From CAVQCT01 sp964520865 (lineage in GTDB: Bacteria; Zixibacteria; MSB-5A5; GN15; FEB-12), in NCBI GenBank assembly GCA_964520865.1, contig CAZFOY010000012.1:1-64000 (forward strand): a stretch of 64,000 nt of DNA. Reading direction: 5' to 3'. A program made the translations under genes and the position numbers. Each line of letters opens with the position of its first letter. Position 1 is the stretch's first letter. Positions 48,460-57,799 of the stretch are shown piece by piece. The notes below the pieces were generated by a model, which worked only from the letters and a program-made list of their open reading frames with translations, was not told the DNA's origin and searched no databases.

Positions 48460-48783
48460 ATGCTTACGGTAACTGATAGCGCCAAAACAGAATTAACCAA
48501 GCTGCTTGGTTCGGCTACGGCTCAGAACAAGCAATTAATCATCTATTTCCAGGGATATGGCTGAGGGGGTCCCTCATTGGGAATGGCTCTGGAAGAGTCA
48601 GTGGACGGAATGGAAATGCTTGAGTCGAACGGGATATCAGCCTATCTCGATTCGGGTCTCAAGAATCTGATAAAGAACCTGGGACGCATAACGATAGACT
48701 TCATCACGACGCCTTATGGCGCCTCGGGTTATTCAGTGACTGTCGGAGACAAGAACTGCTCAAGCGGAGGCTGTAGCTGCTAA
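48460..48783 (+). CDS. HesB/IscA-like selenoprotein with in-frame TGA as selenocysteine
   Basis: The frame starts at ATG 48460 after AGGAAAGGA and meets a TGA at 48562-48564 (codon 35). It continues open to a TAA, giving 107 residues. The context is YFQGYG-TGA-GGPSLGMALEE; HesB/IscA-like relatives have Cys or Sec in the GxGCxGP motif. The C-terminus CSSGGCSC supplies the other family cysteines. HesB-like proteins are a known bacterial selenoprotein family. A SECIS-like hairpin follows at 48584-48600. The protein is cytoplasmic and probably redox-active or Fe-S related. Read without Sec, it is a broken gene, which the exact Cys position makes unlikely. Confidence 0.92.
48584..48600 (+). promoter_or_regulatory. 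SECIS-like hairpin of the HesB-like selenoprotein gene
   Basis: TGGCTCT pairs with AGAGTCA (one G-U pair), a 7-bp stem with a GGA loop at 48591-48593. The loop begins 26 bases after the TGA and starts with G, matching the bacterial SECIS pattern. Its shape is close to the hairpin in the DUF1573 gene. Confidence 0.82.
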
Positions 48784-48810
48784 TTCTGCCGGCCTAAAAT
48801 CGGACATGAA

Positions 48811-48838
48811 AGGTCGCCAAAACCTGGCGACCTTTTTC
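48811..48838 (+). terminator. Terminator of the HesB-like gene
   Basis: AGGTCGCCA pairs with TGGCGACCT around a 5-base loop, and TTTT follows. It lies 27 bases after the stop. Confidence 0.93.
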
Positions 48839-49146
48839 TGTAAGTGGACGAACCGCTCGACAAAAGTTTGCTTCCGTGTTATCATAGAAATTATCACTCG
48901 ACGAAATCGCTGCGATTGCCAACCATAAATCTTTTGCCGTCTTACGCCATGGTAGAAATCAGCCAAATGTGAACGATTTCACGTAATTTTGGCATTTCCA
49001 AGGATTATCGAAGCCAAAAATCAGGGATTCCCTGATTGTCATAGAAGAGCTACGTAGATTTCTTTGTCTATGACCGGATTTCGACTTGATTCTCTTTGTC
49101 CCGGCGGGACTTGGAGGCAAAACTAAACATCCTTGAGGAGATGAAA
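48839..49146 (+). other. Leader region of gdhA
   Basis: About 300 bases before gdhA hold no gene. I see no known riboswitch core, only short AT-rich stretches and the GAGGAG ribosome binding site at its end. It may contain the gdhA promoter and regulatory leader. Confidence 0.4.
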
Positions 49147-50490
49147 ATGTCAAACTTCGTTGACACAATCATGGCAAATGTGAAAGCCAAGAACCCGGCA
49201 CAACCGGAGTTCCATCAGGCAGTGCAAGAAGTCGTAGAATCACTTGCCCCAGTTATTGAAAGACATCCCGAATATAAGGAAGCCAGAATTCTTGAGAGAA
49301 TCATCGAGCCGGAGCGCCAGCTGATGTTCCGGGTGCCGTGGGTCGATGACAAGGGCAAAGTTCAGATCAACCGCGGTTTCCGCGTTGAGTTCAACAGCGC
49401 AATCGGCCCGTACAAAGGCGGCCTGCGTTTCCACCCGAGTGTCAATCTGGGTATTCTGAAGTTCCTCGGATTCGAACAGGTCTTCAAAAATTCGCTGACT
49501 ACGCTTCCGATGGGCGGCGGCAAAGGCGGTTCCGATTTCGATCCTAAAGGGAAATCAGACAATGAGGTCATGGCTTTCTGCCAGGCGTTCATGAGCGAAC
49601 TTTTCCGTCACATCGGCCCGAATACCGACGTGCCGGCCGGCGACATCGGTGTCGGTGGTCGTGAGATCGGCTACCTGTTCGGTCAGTACAAGAAACTCCG
49701 CAACGCGTTTGAAGGCGTATTGACGGGTAAAGGTCTCAACTGGGGTGGCAGCTTGATTCGTCCGGAAGCCACCGGTTACGGATGCGTCTATTTCGCCGAA
49801 GAAATGTTGAAGACCCAGGGCAAGTCGTTCAGCGGAATGAAAGTGGCCGTGTCCGGCTCGGGTAACGTTGCCCAGTATGCCTGCGAGAAGGTTAATCAGC
49901 TCGGCGGTAAGGTAGTCACCATGTCCGACTCTTCCGGCTACATCGTCGACGAAGACGGTATTTCCGGCGACAAGTGGGACTTCGTCATGGAGCTCAAGAA
50001 TATCCGTCGCGGACGGATCAAAGAATACGCCGACAAGTTCAAAGGCGCGAAGTATTTCGAAGGTACTGGTGTGTGGAACGTCAAAGTCGACGTCGCCCTC
50101 CCCTGCGCTACCCAGAACGAACTGAACGGCAAAGACGCCGAGACGCTTGTGAAGAACGGCTGTCTCTGCGTATCCGAAGGTGCGAACATGCCGACGACTC
50201 CGGAAGGTGCCGATGTATTCGTGAAGTCCAAAGTGCTGTTCGGTCCCGGCAAGGCTGCCAACGCCGGCGGCGTGGCTGTCTCCGGTCTCGAAATGTCCCA
50301 GAACAGCCAGCGGTTGTCCTGGACCCGCGAGGAAGTTGACAAGAAGCTGCACGGCATCATGATTGCCATTCACACTTCGTGTATCGAAGCTTCGGAGCGT
50401 TATGGTACACCGGGCAACTATATCAACGGCGCCAACATCGCCGGCTTCCTGAAGGTGGCCAACGCGATGCTGGATCAGGGAGTTGTCTGA
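49147..50490 (+). CDS. gdhA: NADP-type glutamate dehydrogenase GdhA
   Basis: This enzyme aminates 2-oxoglutarate to glutamate. I chose the second ATG of ATGAAAATG, 6 bases after GAGGAG; the first would touch the ribosome binding site. The resulting 447 residues equal the Escherichia coli GdhA length. Signatures are AIGPYKGGLRFHPSVN, PMGGGKGGSDFDPKG with the catalytic Lys, PAGDIGVGGREIG, VSGSGNVAQYA for NADP and APGKAANAGG-type GPGKAANAGGVAVSG. It is monocistronic with a terminator and is the ammonia-assimilation enzyme of the region. Confidence 0.97.
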   Translation: MSNFVDTIMANVKAKNPAQPEFHQAVQEVVESLAPVIERHPEYKEARILERIIEPERQLMFRVPWVDDKGKVQINRGFRVEFNSAIGPYKGGLRFHPSVNLGILKFLGFEQVFKNSLTTLPMGGGKGGSDFDPKGKSDNEVMAFCQAFMSELFRHIGPNTDVPAGDIGVGGREIGYLFGQYKKLRNAFEGVLTGKGLNWGGSLIRPEATGYGCVYFAEEMLKTQGKSFSGMKVAVSGSGNVAQYACEKVNQLGGKVVTMSDSSGYIVDEDGISGDKWDFVMELKNIRRGRIKEYADKFKGAKYFEGTGVWNVKVDVALPCATQNELNGKDAETLVKNGCLCVSEGANMPTTPEGADVFVKSKVLFGPGKAANAGGVAVSGLEMSQNSQRLSWTREEVDKKLHGIMIAIHTSCIEASERYGTPGNYINGANIAGFLKVANAMLDQGVV

Positions 50491-50519
50491 GCAACCCCGA
50501 CGACCGGTTTCAAATCGAG

Positions 50520-50543
50520 AGGCGGGGACTTCCCCGCCTTTTT
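50520..50543 (+). terminator. Terminator of gdhA
   Basis: AGGCGGGG pairs with CCCCGCCT around a 4-base loop, and TTTTTA follows. It lies 30 bases after the stop. Confidence 0.93.
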
Positions 50544-50600
50544 ATTTGATTCACAATATGCACCTGCGTTAACTTGTCGATTGGGAGCGAGAAAGCGGCG

Positions 50601-53558
50601 ATGGTTGACAAACTGAACATAGAGAAATTCGAGTCGAAATTCGGGAAGTTCGACAGCCTGATGCGATTCCGCGTCAAGCATATCCTGCTGGTGGCAAGTT
50701 CGTATGATGCCTACGTCCTTGAAGAGGACGGCAAGCTTACCGATCTGATCTACAACGAATATCTCGAATTAAACCTCACCGTCAGCCCCAACGTTCGCCG
50801 CGCCTCCACGGCGCAGGAAGCACTCGATATCCTCGAGTCGCAGGAAATCGACATGGTCCTCATCTTCAAACGGGTGAGCGACATCAACGTGGTTTCTTTC
50901 GGCAAGGCCGTGAAGGATATCTATCCCGAGCTTCCCGTCATCCTTCTCGCCTATCACGAGCGCGAGTTGGAACGGATGCTGGCGGAAAAGAACGGCCATT
51001 CGATCGACGATATATTCGTATGGACCGGCGATGCCTCGATCCTGCTGTCGATTATCAAGCTGGTCGAGGATCGGTTCAACGTGGACAGCGACACAGAACT
51101 TGTCGGCGTACGGGTGATTATTATCGTCGAGGACTCGGTAAAATTCTATTCATCGTACCTTCCGCTGCTCTACAGCGAAATCATGCGTCAGACCCGCGAC
51201 CTGATGACCGAAGGTCTGAACATTTCCGATAAGATTCTCCGTATGAGGGCTCGTCCCAAGATCCTGCTCACTCACACCTACGAACAGGCCTGCGAGACGT
51301 ACCGCAAATATCGTAAGTACCTCCTCGCGGTCATTTCCGATTTCAGCTTCGACGTCGACGGCAAGGAACGCGCGGATGCCGGGCTTAAGCTGGTCGATAC
51401 GATCCGGTCCGAAATCCCCGATCTCCCGATCCTGATGCAGTCATCGGACGAAAGCAACGCCCTGGTCGCCGAAGAACATAAAGTCGGATTTCTGTCGAAA
51501 CGATCGCAGACGCTCTACTCCGAACTGAGCAGCTTTGTGGCCTCCCGATTCGGATTCGGCGATTTCGTTTTCACCGATCCGGATACCGGCGCCCCGATGG
51601 CGTCGGCAAGCGATTTCAGGTCACTTGAGAAATGCATCCGGAATATCGATGAACGGTCGCTTATCTACCATGCGAACAGGAATCACTTCTCCAACTGGCT
51701 GATGGCCCGGACCGAGTTCGATCTGGCCAGCAAACTTCGACCGGTAAAAGTATCTGAGTTCAAAGACGCCGCGTCGCTGAGGAAGTACCTCATCGACACC
51801 ATTCGCGATTTTCGCCATGAGAAACAGGAAGGAGTCATTTCCGACTTTGCGAGAAAGCAGTTCGACCTGCAATCCGATTTCGCCCGAATCGGCGGTGGAT
51901 CGCTTGGAGGAAAAGGTCGCGGTCTCGCCTTTGTCAACGCCTTGCTCAGCCAGCACAAGCTCTACAACAAATTTCCCGGCGTGCAAATCACCGTCCCGAC
52001 TTCGATCATCGTTGGAACCGACGTCTTCGACGAATTCATAAGAAGCAACGAACTGCTTCAGGTCGGCTTGAGTGACCGACCGGATGATGAAATCATCGCT
52101 GCCTTCGAGAAGGCAAAGTTTTCTAAAGACATTCTATCGGATCTTGATGCGCTACTGACCGTGGTAAAATATCCGATCGCTGTCCGGTCCTCATCGATGC
52201 TCGAGGACTCGCATCTTCAGACGTTCGCGGGGGTCTATGAAACACATATGCTGCCGAACAACCACAGCAATCGAAAGGTGCGCCGCCAACAACTCGAAGA
52301 TGCGATCAAGATGATTTATGCTTCGACCTTTCTTAAGAATGCCAAGGCATATCACGAGGCATCGGGCAATCGCGTCGAAGAAGAAAAGATGGCCGTCATC
52401 ATCCAGCAGGCGGTGGGCTCACAGCACGATCGGGTCTTTTATCCGAGCTTTTCCGGCGTTGCCCTGTCGTACAACTACTACTCGCTCGATCACGGTGGGC
52501 ATGAAGACGGCGTGGTTTATGTTGCCCTCGGATTCGGGAAGACGATTGTCGAGGGCATGAACTGCCTTCGCTTCTCCCCCAGCTATCCCGACAAACTGCC
52601 GCAATTCTCTACCGTGAAAGACATGCTCAAGAACTCTCAACATGAGTTTTTTGCCATAGACCTCTCACATCCCGGCGCCCCTTTGAAACACGACGCTTAT
52701 GACGGGCTGATACGATTATCCGTAACTCACGCCGAAGCAGACGGCACCCTTGCTCCAATCTGCTCGACCTATTCAGCCGAGAACAATCGGGTGTACGACG
52801 GGAGTTCTCAGAAGGGATCGCGAATTATTTCCTTCGCCCCTATTCTCAAATCCAAGACATTCCCTCTGCCGGAGATCACCAAATTTCTACTGCAGCTCGG
52901 CAGCGAAGGGCTGAATTGCCCGGTCGAGATCGAATTTGCCGTGTCCCTCAGTCCGGACAAGAGCAGCGTGGACAGATTTTATTTTCTGCAGATTCGCCCG
53001 ATGATCAAGGAGGCGCTCTTTGAGACGGTGGATCTTTCATCGGTAGACGCGAACCGGGTGATAGCGAGAAGTGACAAGACGCTCGGGAATATGCGCTCCT
53101 CTGCCATATCGGATGTGATTCTTGTCAGGCCGGACGCGTTCGATCGCAACAAGACGGTCGAGATTGCACAACAGGTAGGCACGCTTAACCAAGAGCTTAA
53201 AGAAGAGGGTCGGCAGTACCTTCTGATCGGACCGGGACGCTGGGGAACGACCGAACGATGGCTCGGCATCCCGGTTGCTTGGAAACAGATATCCGAGGCG
53301 AAAGTGATCATGGAGGCAGCCTACGGCGACTTCGCGCCCGATCCTTCGTTCGGTACGCATTTCTTTCAAAATCTCACCTCATTCCAGATTGGCTACTTCA
53401 CAGTGAATCCGAACAAGAGCAACGGGTCCGTCAATTTCGACTGGCTGCTCGGACAGTCGGTTGAGAAGAGCACCGATTACATTTCGCATATCAGGCTGAA
53501 ACGGCCGCTGGAAATTCTCATTGACGGTCGGGTCGGCAAAGGTGTTATTGCACGTTAG
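50601..53558 (+). CDS. Two receiver-like domains fused to a PPDK-type ATP-grasp domain
   Basis: I chose the ATG at 50601 for the GGGAGCGAG about 10 bases upstream (985 residues). Residues 25-150 and 170-330 look like response-regulator receiver folds (ILLVASSYDAYVLEEDG; VIIIVEDSVKFY, with ISDFSF for the phosphorylated strand). From about 425 the protein is a pyruvate phosphate dikinase N-terminal ATP-grasp: GGGSLGGKGRGLAF, YPIAVRSSSMLEDS and FAGVYETHM. The swivelling phosphohistidine domain and PEP-binding barrel of true PPDK are not seen. Such proteins occur in FCB bacteria. Substrate unknown. Confidence 0.85.
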   Translation: MVDKLNIEKFESKFGKFDSLMRFRVKHILLVASSYDAYVLEEDGKLTDLIYNEYLELNLTVSPNVRRASTAQEALDILESQEIDMVLIFKRVSDINVVSFGKAVKDIYPELPVILLAYHERELERMLAEKNGHSIDDIFVWTGDASILLSIIKLVEDRFNVDSDTELVGVRVIIIVEDSVKFYSSYLPLLYSEIMRQTRDLMTEGLNISDKILRMRARPKILLTHTYEQACETYRKYRKYLLAVISDFSFDVDGKERADAGLKLVDTIRSEIPDLPILMQSSDESNALVAEEHKVGFLSKRSQTLYSELSSFVASRFGFGDFVFTDPDTGAPMASASDFRSLEKCIRNIDERSLIYHANRNHFSNWLMARTEFDLASKLRPVKVSEFKDAASLRKYLIDTIRDFRHEKQEGVISDFARKQFDLQSDFARIGGGSLGGKGRGLAFVNALLSQHKLYNKFPGVQITVPTSIIVGTDVFDEFIRSNELLQVGLSDRPDDEIIAAFEKAKFSKDILSDLDALLTVVKYPIAVRSSSMLEDSHLQTFAGVYETHMLPNNHSNRKVRRQQLEDAIKMIYASTFLKNAKAYHEASGNRVEEEKMAVIIQQAVGSQHDRVFYPSFSGVALSYNYYSLDHGGHEDGVVYVALGFGKTIVEGMNCLRFSPSYPDKLPQFSTVKDMLKNSQHEFFAIDLSHPGAPLKHDAYDGLIRLSVTHAEADGTLAPICSTYSAENNRVYDGSSQKGSRIISFAPILKSKTFPLPEITKFLLQLGSEGLNCPVEIEFAVSLSPDKSSVDRFYFLQIRPMIKEALFETVDLSSVDANRVIARSDKTLGNMRSSAISDVILVRPDAFDRNKTVEIAQQVGTLNQELKEEGRQYLLIGPGRWGTTERWLGIPVAWKQISEAKVIMEAAYGDFAPDPSFGTHFFQNLTSFQIGYFTVNPNKSNGSVNFDWLLGQSVEKSTDYISHIRLKRPLEILIDGRVGKGVIAR

Positions 53559-53656
53559 ATAAGCTATTTCGTCCGGAGTATAGATTCATTCGAACGAATT
53601 GACATCCGTGTAATTCACCTGATTCCGATCAACTCATCCTGAGCGAGAGGCGCTTT

Positions 53657-56221
53657 GTGAAGAGCTCACGAGCTCATAGAAAGCTGCTGTGCCCGTTGAG
53701 TCTATTTATGGTCTTGGCAGCAATCGCATGGTCCGGACGGGGATGGTGCCGCCCATATCAGGCCGGCAAGGCTGCGTTTGTCCCCGGCGACTCAATCTTC
53801 TGCCTCCCGACGCACTACGTCAACAGAGTAAACATGTCGGTGAACGGTCTCGGATTCGGCAGCTACGGCGGTTATCTGGCCTGTTACTCGACCGAGTACG
53901 CCCCCGTCGGAGTGATCTACCCGACTTCCTCAGGTATCACCTACATGTCCGGCTCCATTTCAGTCGGCGGTGTTCTCAACGGAGACTCTCTGGTATCGCA
54001 AGACTATTGGGCGGAGTTTATGCCCACGAAAACAACCATGATGCGCACTATCAACGAGCGGCTTCCCTATTTCAGTCCGCTCGCCGTCTCGGAGCAGGAT
54101 ATAATCAACGATATGTCTGACACCTCCTGGTATGATATCATCTGGCAACTTCCTCCTGACAATCGGCCGCCTAAACCGCTTCATATCGAAGTAGTGCAGT
54201 CTTCGTACGCCTGGTCCTACCAGTATGCCGGTGACTTCATTCTCTTCAAGCTGCAGATTCGTAATATCGGGACCAAATCAATACACCAGGTTTACGTCGG
54301 GCTGATGGTCGAGCCGGACGCTCGTTATGGTCCGGGGCATGACACCTGCTGCTACGATGACATCGGCGGTTTTCTTCCTGCATACGAAGCCTCGGTCGGA
54401 TGTGATCGGATCGACACTGTCAATATCATGTGGGGGGCGGACAACGATGGAGATCCTATCAACGGAGCTTTTCTGGAGAAACCTACCTATGTAAACGGAA
54501 AGCTGCAGAACTCCGTAACCGGCGTGACCGGAGTCATGTTTCTTGACTGGCCGCACAGTATCGATGTCCATCCGCACTTATCCTACAACTGGTGGTACGG
54601 TTGGGCTCCGACTCTGCCGGCCGAAGACGATTTCATGCCGCAGCACAAGGACAACTTCCGGTCGTGGAGCCGGCCGTTTACCGACAAACTGTACTACTAC
54701 ACGATGGCGAACGGGGAAATCGACTACAACCAGATATATGCCGCGACCAAGTTGCCATCCGACCCGATATGGACAGTGCCACGCGAAGAAATTGGCAAGA
54801 GGATCGCAGGCGGGAGCTGGAGTATGTCGCACATGCTCTCACTTGGACCGTTCGAACTGCCTCCCGGAGACGTGCTGGAAATTCCCTTCGCGTACGTCGG
54901 TGGTGAGCATTTCCATCACGATCCTTCGAACGGCGAGAACCTTCCTTACAATCCGGCCGGGTACTATCGGAAACTCGATTTCTCCGATCTGGTGAAAAAC
55001 TCTCAATGGGCGCGATGGATCTACGACACGCCCGGATTCGACACTAATTCCGACGGTTATGCAGGGGAATATGATATCTGTCCGTACGATTCGGAGTATG
55101 TCGACGGACATTGGGAGATTACGGGAGCCGACACCGTTTACTACAAAGGGGATGGGGTTCCGGACTGGAAAGCGTCGGGGCCACCGCCTGCTCCGTTTGT
55201 AGCTATTCGGCCAATCGTAGGCGGGCTGCATGTGAGGTTCAACGGCAGCAGATCAGAAACTGAGAAAGACATTTTCAGTAAGATTGTCGATTTCGAAGGG
55301 TATCGCGTCTATATGGGTCGGGACGATCGACCCGCCAGCTTCAGCCTCATGGCTTCCTACGACAAACGGAATTACGACAAGTACATGTACGATGATAATC
55401 GAGGCGGCTTCGTCATAAGAGATATTCCATTCACTCTAGACAGTCTTCGATGCCTCTACGGAAAGGGACCCGATCCGTGTAGCGATACAACATTTGACCC
55501 GCTTATCTATACCCGGACCTATCCGTTTCACCCGACCCAGTATCCTGATTCAATGCTATTCTTCTTGCCCCATGACAACAACACCTCCGAGTTCGGTAAG
55601 ACCACGCCGATTCGAAAAGTCTATCCGAACGAACCCGACCCGCGCACGTTGCCTTTTGACTCCCTGACCTCGGACAGGTATACACCTGAAGGGAATTTCA
55701 AGTACTTCGAATACGAAATGGACATCACCACTCTGCTCCCCACGGTCCCTTACTGGATAAGCGTAACGGCATTTGATTTCGGTTCGCCGGCGTCCAACCT
55801 CGGTCCGCTCGAAAGTTCGATCGTAAACAATGCTGTCAGTGGATTTCCTTACGGTTCTGAAGACGAGCTTCCCGGAGGTTCGCACAAGATCTACGTTTAT
55901 CCCAATCCGTACCGGGCTGAAGCGGGGTACCGATCACAGGGGTACGAGGGACGGACGCGGCAGGATCGACCGGACAACCGCGTGAGAGCACTCAATTTTG
56001 CCAACCTCCCGCCGAGGTGCACAATCAGCATATACACGCTCGATGGTGATCTGGTACGCAGAATCGAGCATGACGTGCCTTCGAACGATGCCAACTCAAC
56101 TCATGACAGCTGGGACCTGATCACGCGCAACACCGAAATGGTCGTTAGCGGATTGTACTACTGGGTGGTAGAGTCACCCGATGGCGCAACGCAAATCGGA
56201 AAATTCGTGGTCATCATGTAG
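53657..56221 (+). CDS. Large exported protein with PNPY-type C-terminal tail
   Basis: Translation starts at GTG 53657 after GAGAGG. The 854-residue protein has a signal peptide to about residue 33 (GRGWCRPYQ). The central part is rich in aromatic residues and Asp with no catalytic motif that I recognise. The last 110 residues (KIYVYPNPYRAEAGY, ISIYTLDGDLVRRI, VSGLYYWVVESPDG, GKFVVIM) form the Ig-like tail common in exported FCB proteins, related to FlgD Ig-like or type IX sorting domains. It is probably a surface or outer-membrane-associated protein. Confidence 0.8.
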   Translation: MKSSRAHRKLLCPLSLFMVLAAIAWSGRGWCRPYQAGKAAFVPGDSIFCLPTHYVNRVNMSVNGLGFGSYGGYLACYSTEYAPVGVIYPTSSGITYMSGSISVGGVLNGDSLVSQDYWAEFMPTKTTMMRTINERLPYFSPLAVSEQDIINDMSDTSWYDIIWQLPPDNRPPKPLHIEVVQSSYAWSYQYAGDFILFKLQIRNIGTKSIHQVYVGLMVEPDARYGPGHDTCCYDDIGGFLPAYEASVGCDRIDTVNIMWGADNDGDPINGAFLEKPTYVNGKLQNSVTGVTGVMFLDWPHSIDVHPHLSYNWWYGWAPTLPAEDDFMPQHKDNFRSWSRPFTDKLYYYTMANGEIDYNQIYAATKLPSDPIWTVPREEIGKRIAGGSWSMSHMLSLGPFELPPGDVLEIPFAYVGGEHFHHDPSNGENLPYNPAGYYRKLDFSDLVKNSQWARWIYDTPGFDTNSDGYAGEYDICPYDSEYVDGHWEITGADTVYYKGDGVPDWKASGPPPAPFVAIRPIVGGLHVRFNGSRSETEKDIFSKIVDFEGYRVYMGRDDRPASFSLMASYDKRNYDKYMYDDNRGGFVIRDIPFTLDSLRCLYGKGPDPCSDTTFDPLIYTRTYPFHPTQYPDSMLFFLPHDNNTSEFGKTTPIRKVYPNEPDPRTLPFDSLTSDRYTPEGNFKYFEYEMDITTLLPTVPYWISVTAFDFGSPASNLGPLESSIVNNAVSGFPYGSEDELPGGSHKIYVYPNPYRAEAGYRSQGYEGRTRQDRPDNRVRALNFANLPPRCTISIYTLDGDLVRRIEHDVPSNDANSTHDSWDLITRNTEMVVSGLYYWVVESPDGATQIGKFVVIM

Positions 56222-56271
56222 AGTCAGATTGCGGGAAGGAAGTTAGTTCAGGCTGGTCAGAAGATATCGAG

Positions 56272-57738
56272 TCAGACCGTGCGGTTTCGCTTGAAGAGGA
56301 TCAGAACGACGAGCACGAAACTCACTGACACGAACGCCAGTACGATTTGCAGCAACTCAGGGGTTGACAACTTGGCCTGAACCAGGACGGGCAGATATCT
56401 GAAGAGTGAGTTGAGCAGGATCGTGATTGGCAGAATGAATGAGAGTTTGCGTACTCCGGTCGCGAGAGCATACCCAATCAGAGCACCTGAAGCCGTTTGG
56501 AAAAGAATCGTAAATGCCCGCTCCAGCACACCTATACCGAACAACTGAGTCGAGTTGACGCCTGCAGCCAGATAACTCGCCTCGATAATTCCGAACCCCA
56601 CTCCGAACATCGCGCCGAACACGATCGCCCTGTTTCGTTTGAAGGCACCGAATTTGACGAGACCAAACATCCCGCCTGCTTTGACCAGCTCCTGAACGAT
56701 ACCAACAACCAGAGCCGGGAAGATCCCCCAGAACAGAGGCGAAGCTCCGGCTATGACTTTTGGTGTAAACAGCTTTCGTACTATGATTAATTGCAGAGGG
56801 ATCTGTGTGAAGATCATCAGAAAGTAAAGAATGCCCCCGACTACCAGGACTATGTAAGAGAGCGGGTTCTTGAATTCTCCGCCGATAAACAGCAACGCTG
56901 ACAGCGCGCCGATAAATATGTAGATGAGATAGGCTTCAACCAACAGCCCGATCGAGCGTACCGGTTTGTACGGCGGCGGCGCCTGTGCGGCCGGTTTGAC
57001 AACATCAAGATAAATCTTAATATCCTGCGCCGGAATGACTGCCTTGATCAGCCGCTTGTCCGGAGTAAAATAAAGAAGCTTTTCCTGAGGTTCGCTCAGG
57101 TGAATGGCGAACGCCGAATCGAAAATTTCATTGTAGACCCGAAGATTCAGGAAGGCCACGACATTCCCTTTGATGCGGGTGTAACTGAGGGATTGCGGTG
57201 AGAAGACACTGTCGACGAGGGTGTCCCCTACTTTGATATCGCGCATTGCGAGAAACATTTCGTATTGATCCATAAAGTTGGATTCGACCGCGAATCTCTG
57301 CTCCGGATAAGCGACTTTCTGCTGAATCTTCTCCCCGCCCCTGGTCGAATATCCGACTATCTCATCGCCCGACCGTTGCAGGAATAATTGCTCGTTCTGA
57401 TCGGAGATATTCAGTTTCATGTCATCCCCCAGATACGAACCGGACTCGGCGACCGTGCGTTGGTTGGTGATGTCCATCGTGAGGGGGGAACCGATCTTGT
57501 TGTAATCGAGCTTGAGAACCTCGTCAATTTCCACACCTTCGGTCCCATCGACCTCCGTCCGGGCCTTCACCGTCGAGACAAGATTCCCCACGGTTGAGTC
57601 TTTGGCCTCAAAAGTCCAGACGCGCATCTCCCCCAACGGACGGTACTGCTCGACCGATTCGCTCTTCTTAATAGCTCTCTGGGCCGCGGCAGGCAGAGCG
57701 AGAGCCAGAATGGTGAAGAAGATGATCCAGGTTTTCAT
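56272..57738 (-). CDS. Periplasmic domain fused to a PrsW/YhfC-like membrane protease domain
   Basis: This 488-residue protein has a signal peptide (cleavage near AAA-QRA) and a 230-residue exported domain. A membrane region of about eight helices (residues 255-485) follows. In that region VGIVQELVKAGGMFG and FGAMFGVGFGIIEASY recall the glutamate-containing motifs of YhfC/PrsW intramembrane proteases. The first motif has one Glu where the family usually has EE. Protease activity is therefore tentative. The gene is convergent with the large exported protein and lies alone. Confidence 0.65.
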   Translation of the reverse strand: MKTWIIFFTILALALPAAAQRAIKKSESVEQYRPLGEMRVWTFEAKDSTVGNLVSTVKARTEVDGTEGVEIDEVLKLDYNKIGSPLTMDITNQRTVAESGSYLGDDMKLNISDQNEQLFLQRSGDEIVGYSTRGGEKIQQKVAYPEQRFAVESNFMDQYEMFLAMRDIKVGDTLVDSVFSPQSLSYTRIKGNVVAFLNLRVYNEIFDSAFAIHLSEPQEKLLYFTPDKRLIKAVIPAQDIKIYLDVVKPAAQAPPPYKPVRSIGLLVEAYLIYIFIGALSALLFIGGEFKNPLSYIVLVVGGILYFLMIFTQIPLQLIIVRKLFTPKVIAGASPLFWGIFPALVVGIVQELVKAGGMFGLVKFGAFKRNRAIVFGAMFGVGFGIIEASYLAAGVNSTQLFGIGVLERAFTILFQTASGALIGYALATGVRKLSFILPITILLNSLFRYLPVLVQAKLSTPELLQIVLAFVSVSFVLVVLILFKRNRTV

Positions 57739-57799
57739 GACGATGACGTGAAGATAGGGAAATTGGAAATTTCGTCAACACAAAAGATCAGGGCTATTT

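Noticed and set aside
49555..50373. Minus-strand frame of 272 codons inside gdhA
   Set aside because: It is antisense to an enzyme with full family signatures, and the peptide has no known domain.
48460..50490. Use of a code in which TGA is always an amino acid (Trp or Gly)
   Set aside because: gdhA ends in TGA exactly where its homologues end, and rfbC and other complete genes also stop at TGA. Trp or Gly would also not fit the Cys columns.
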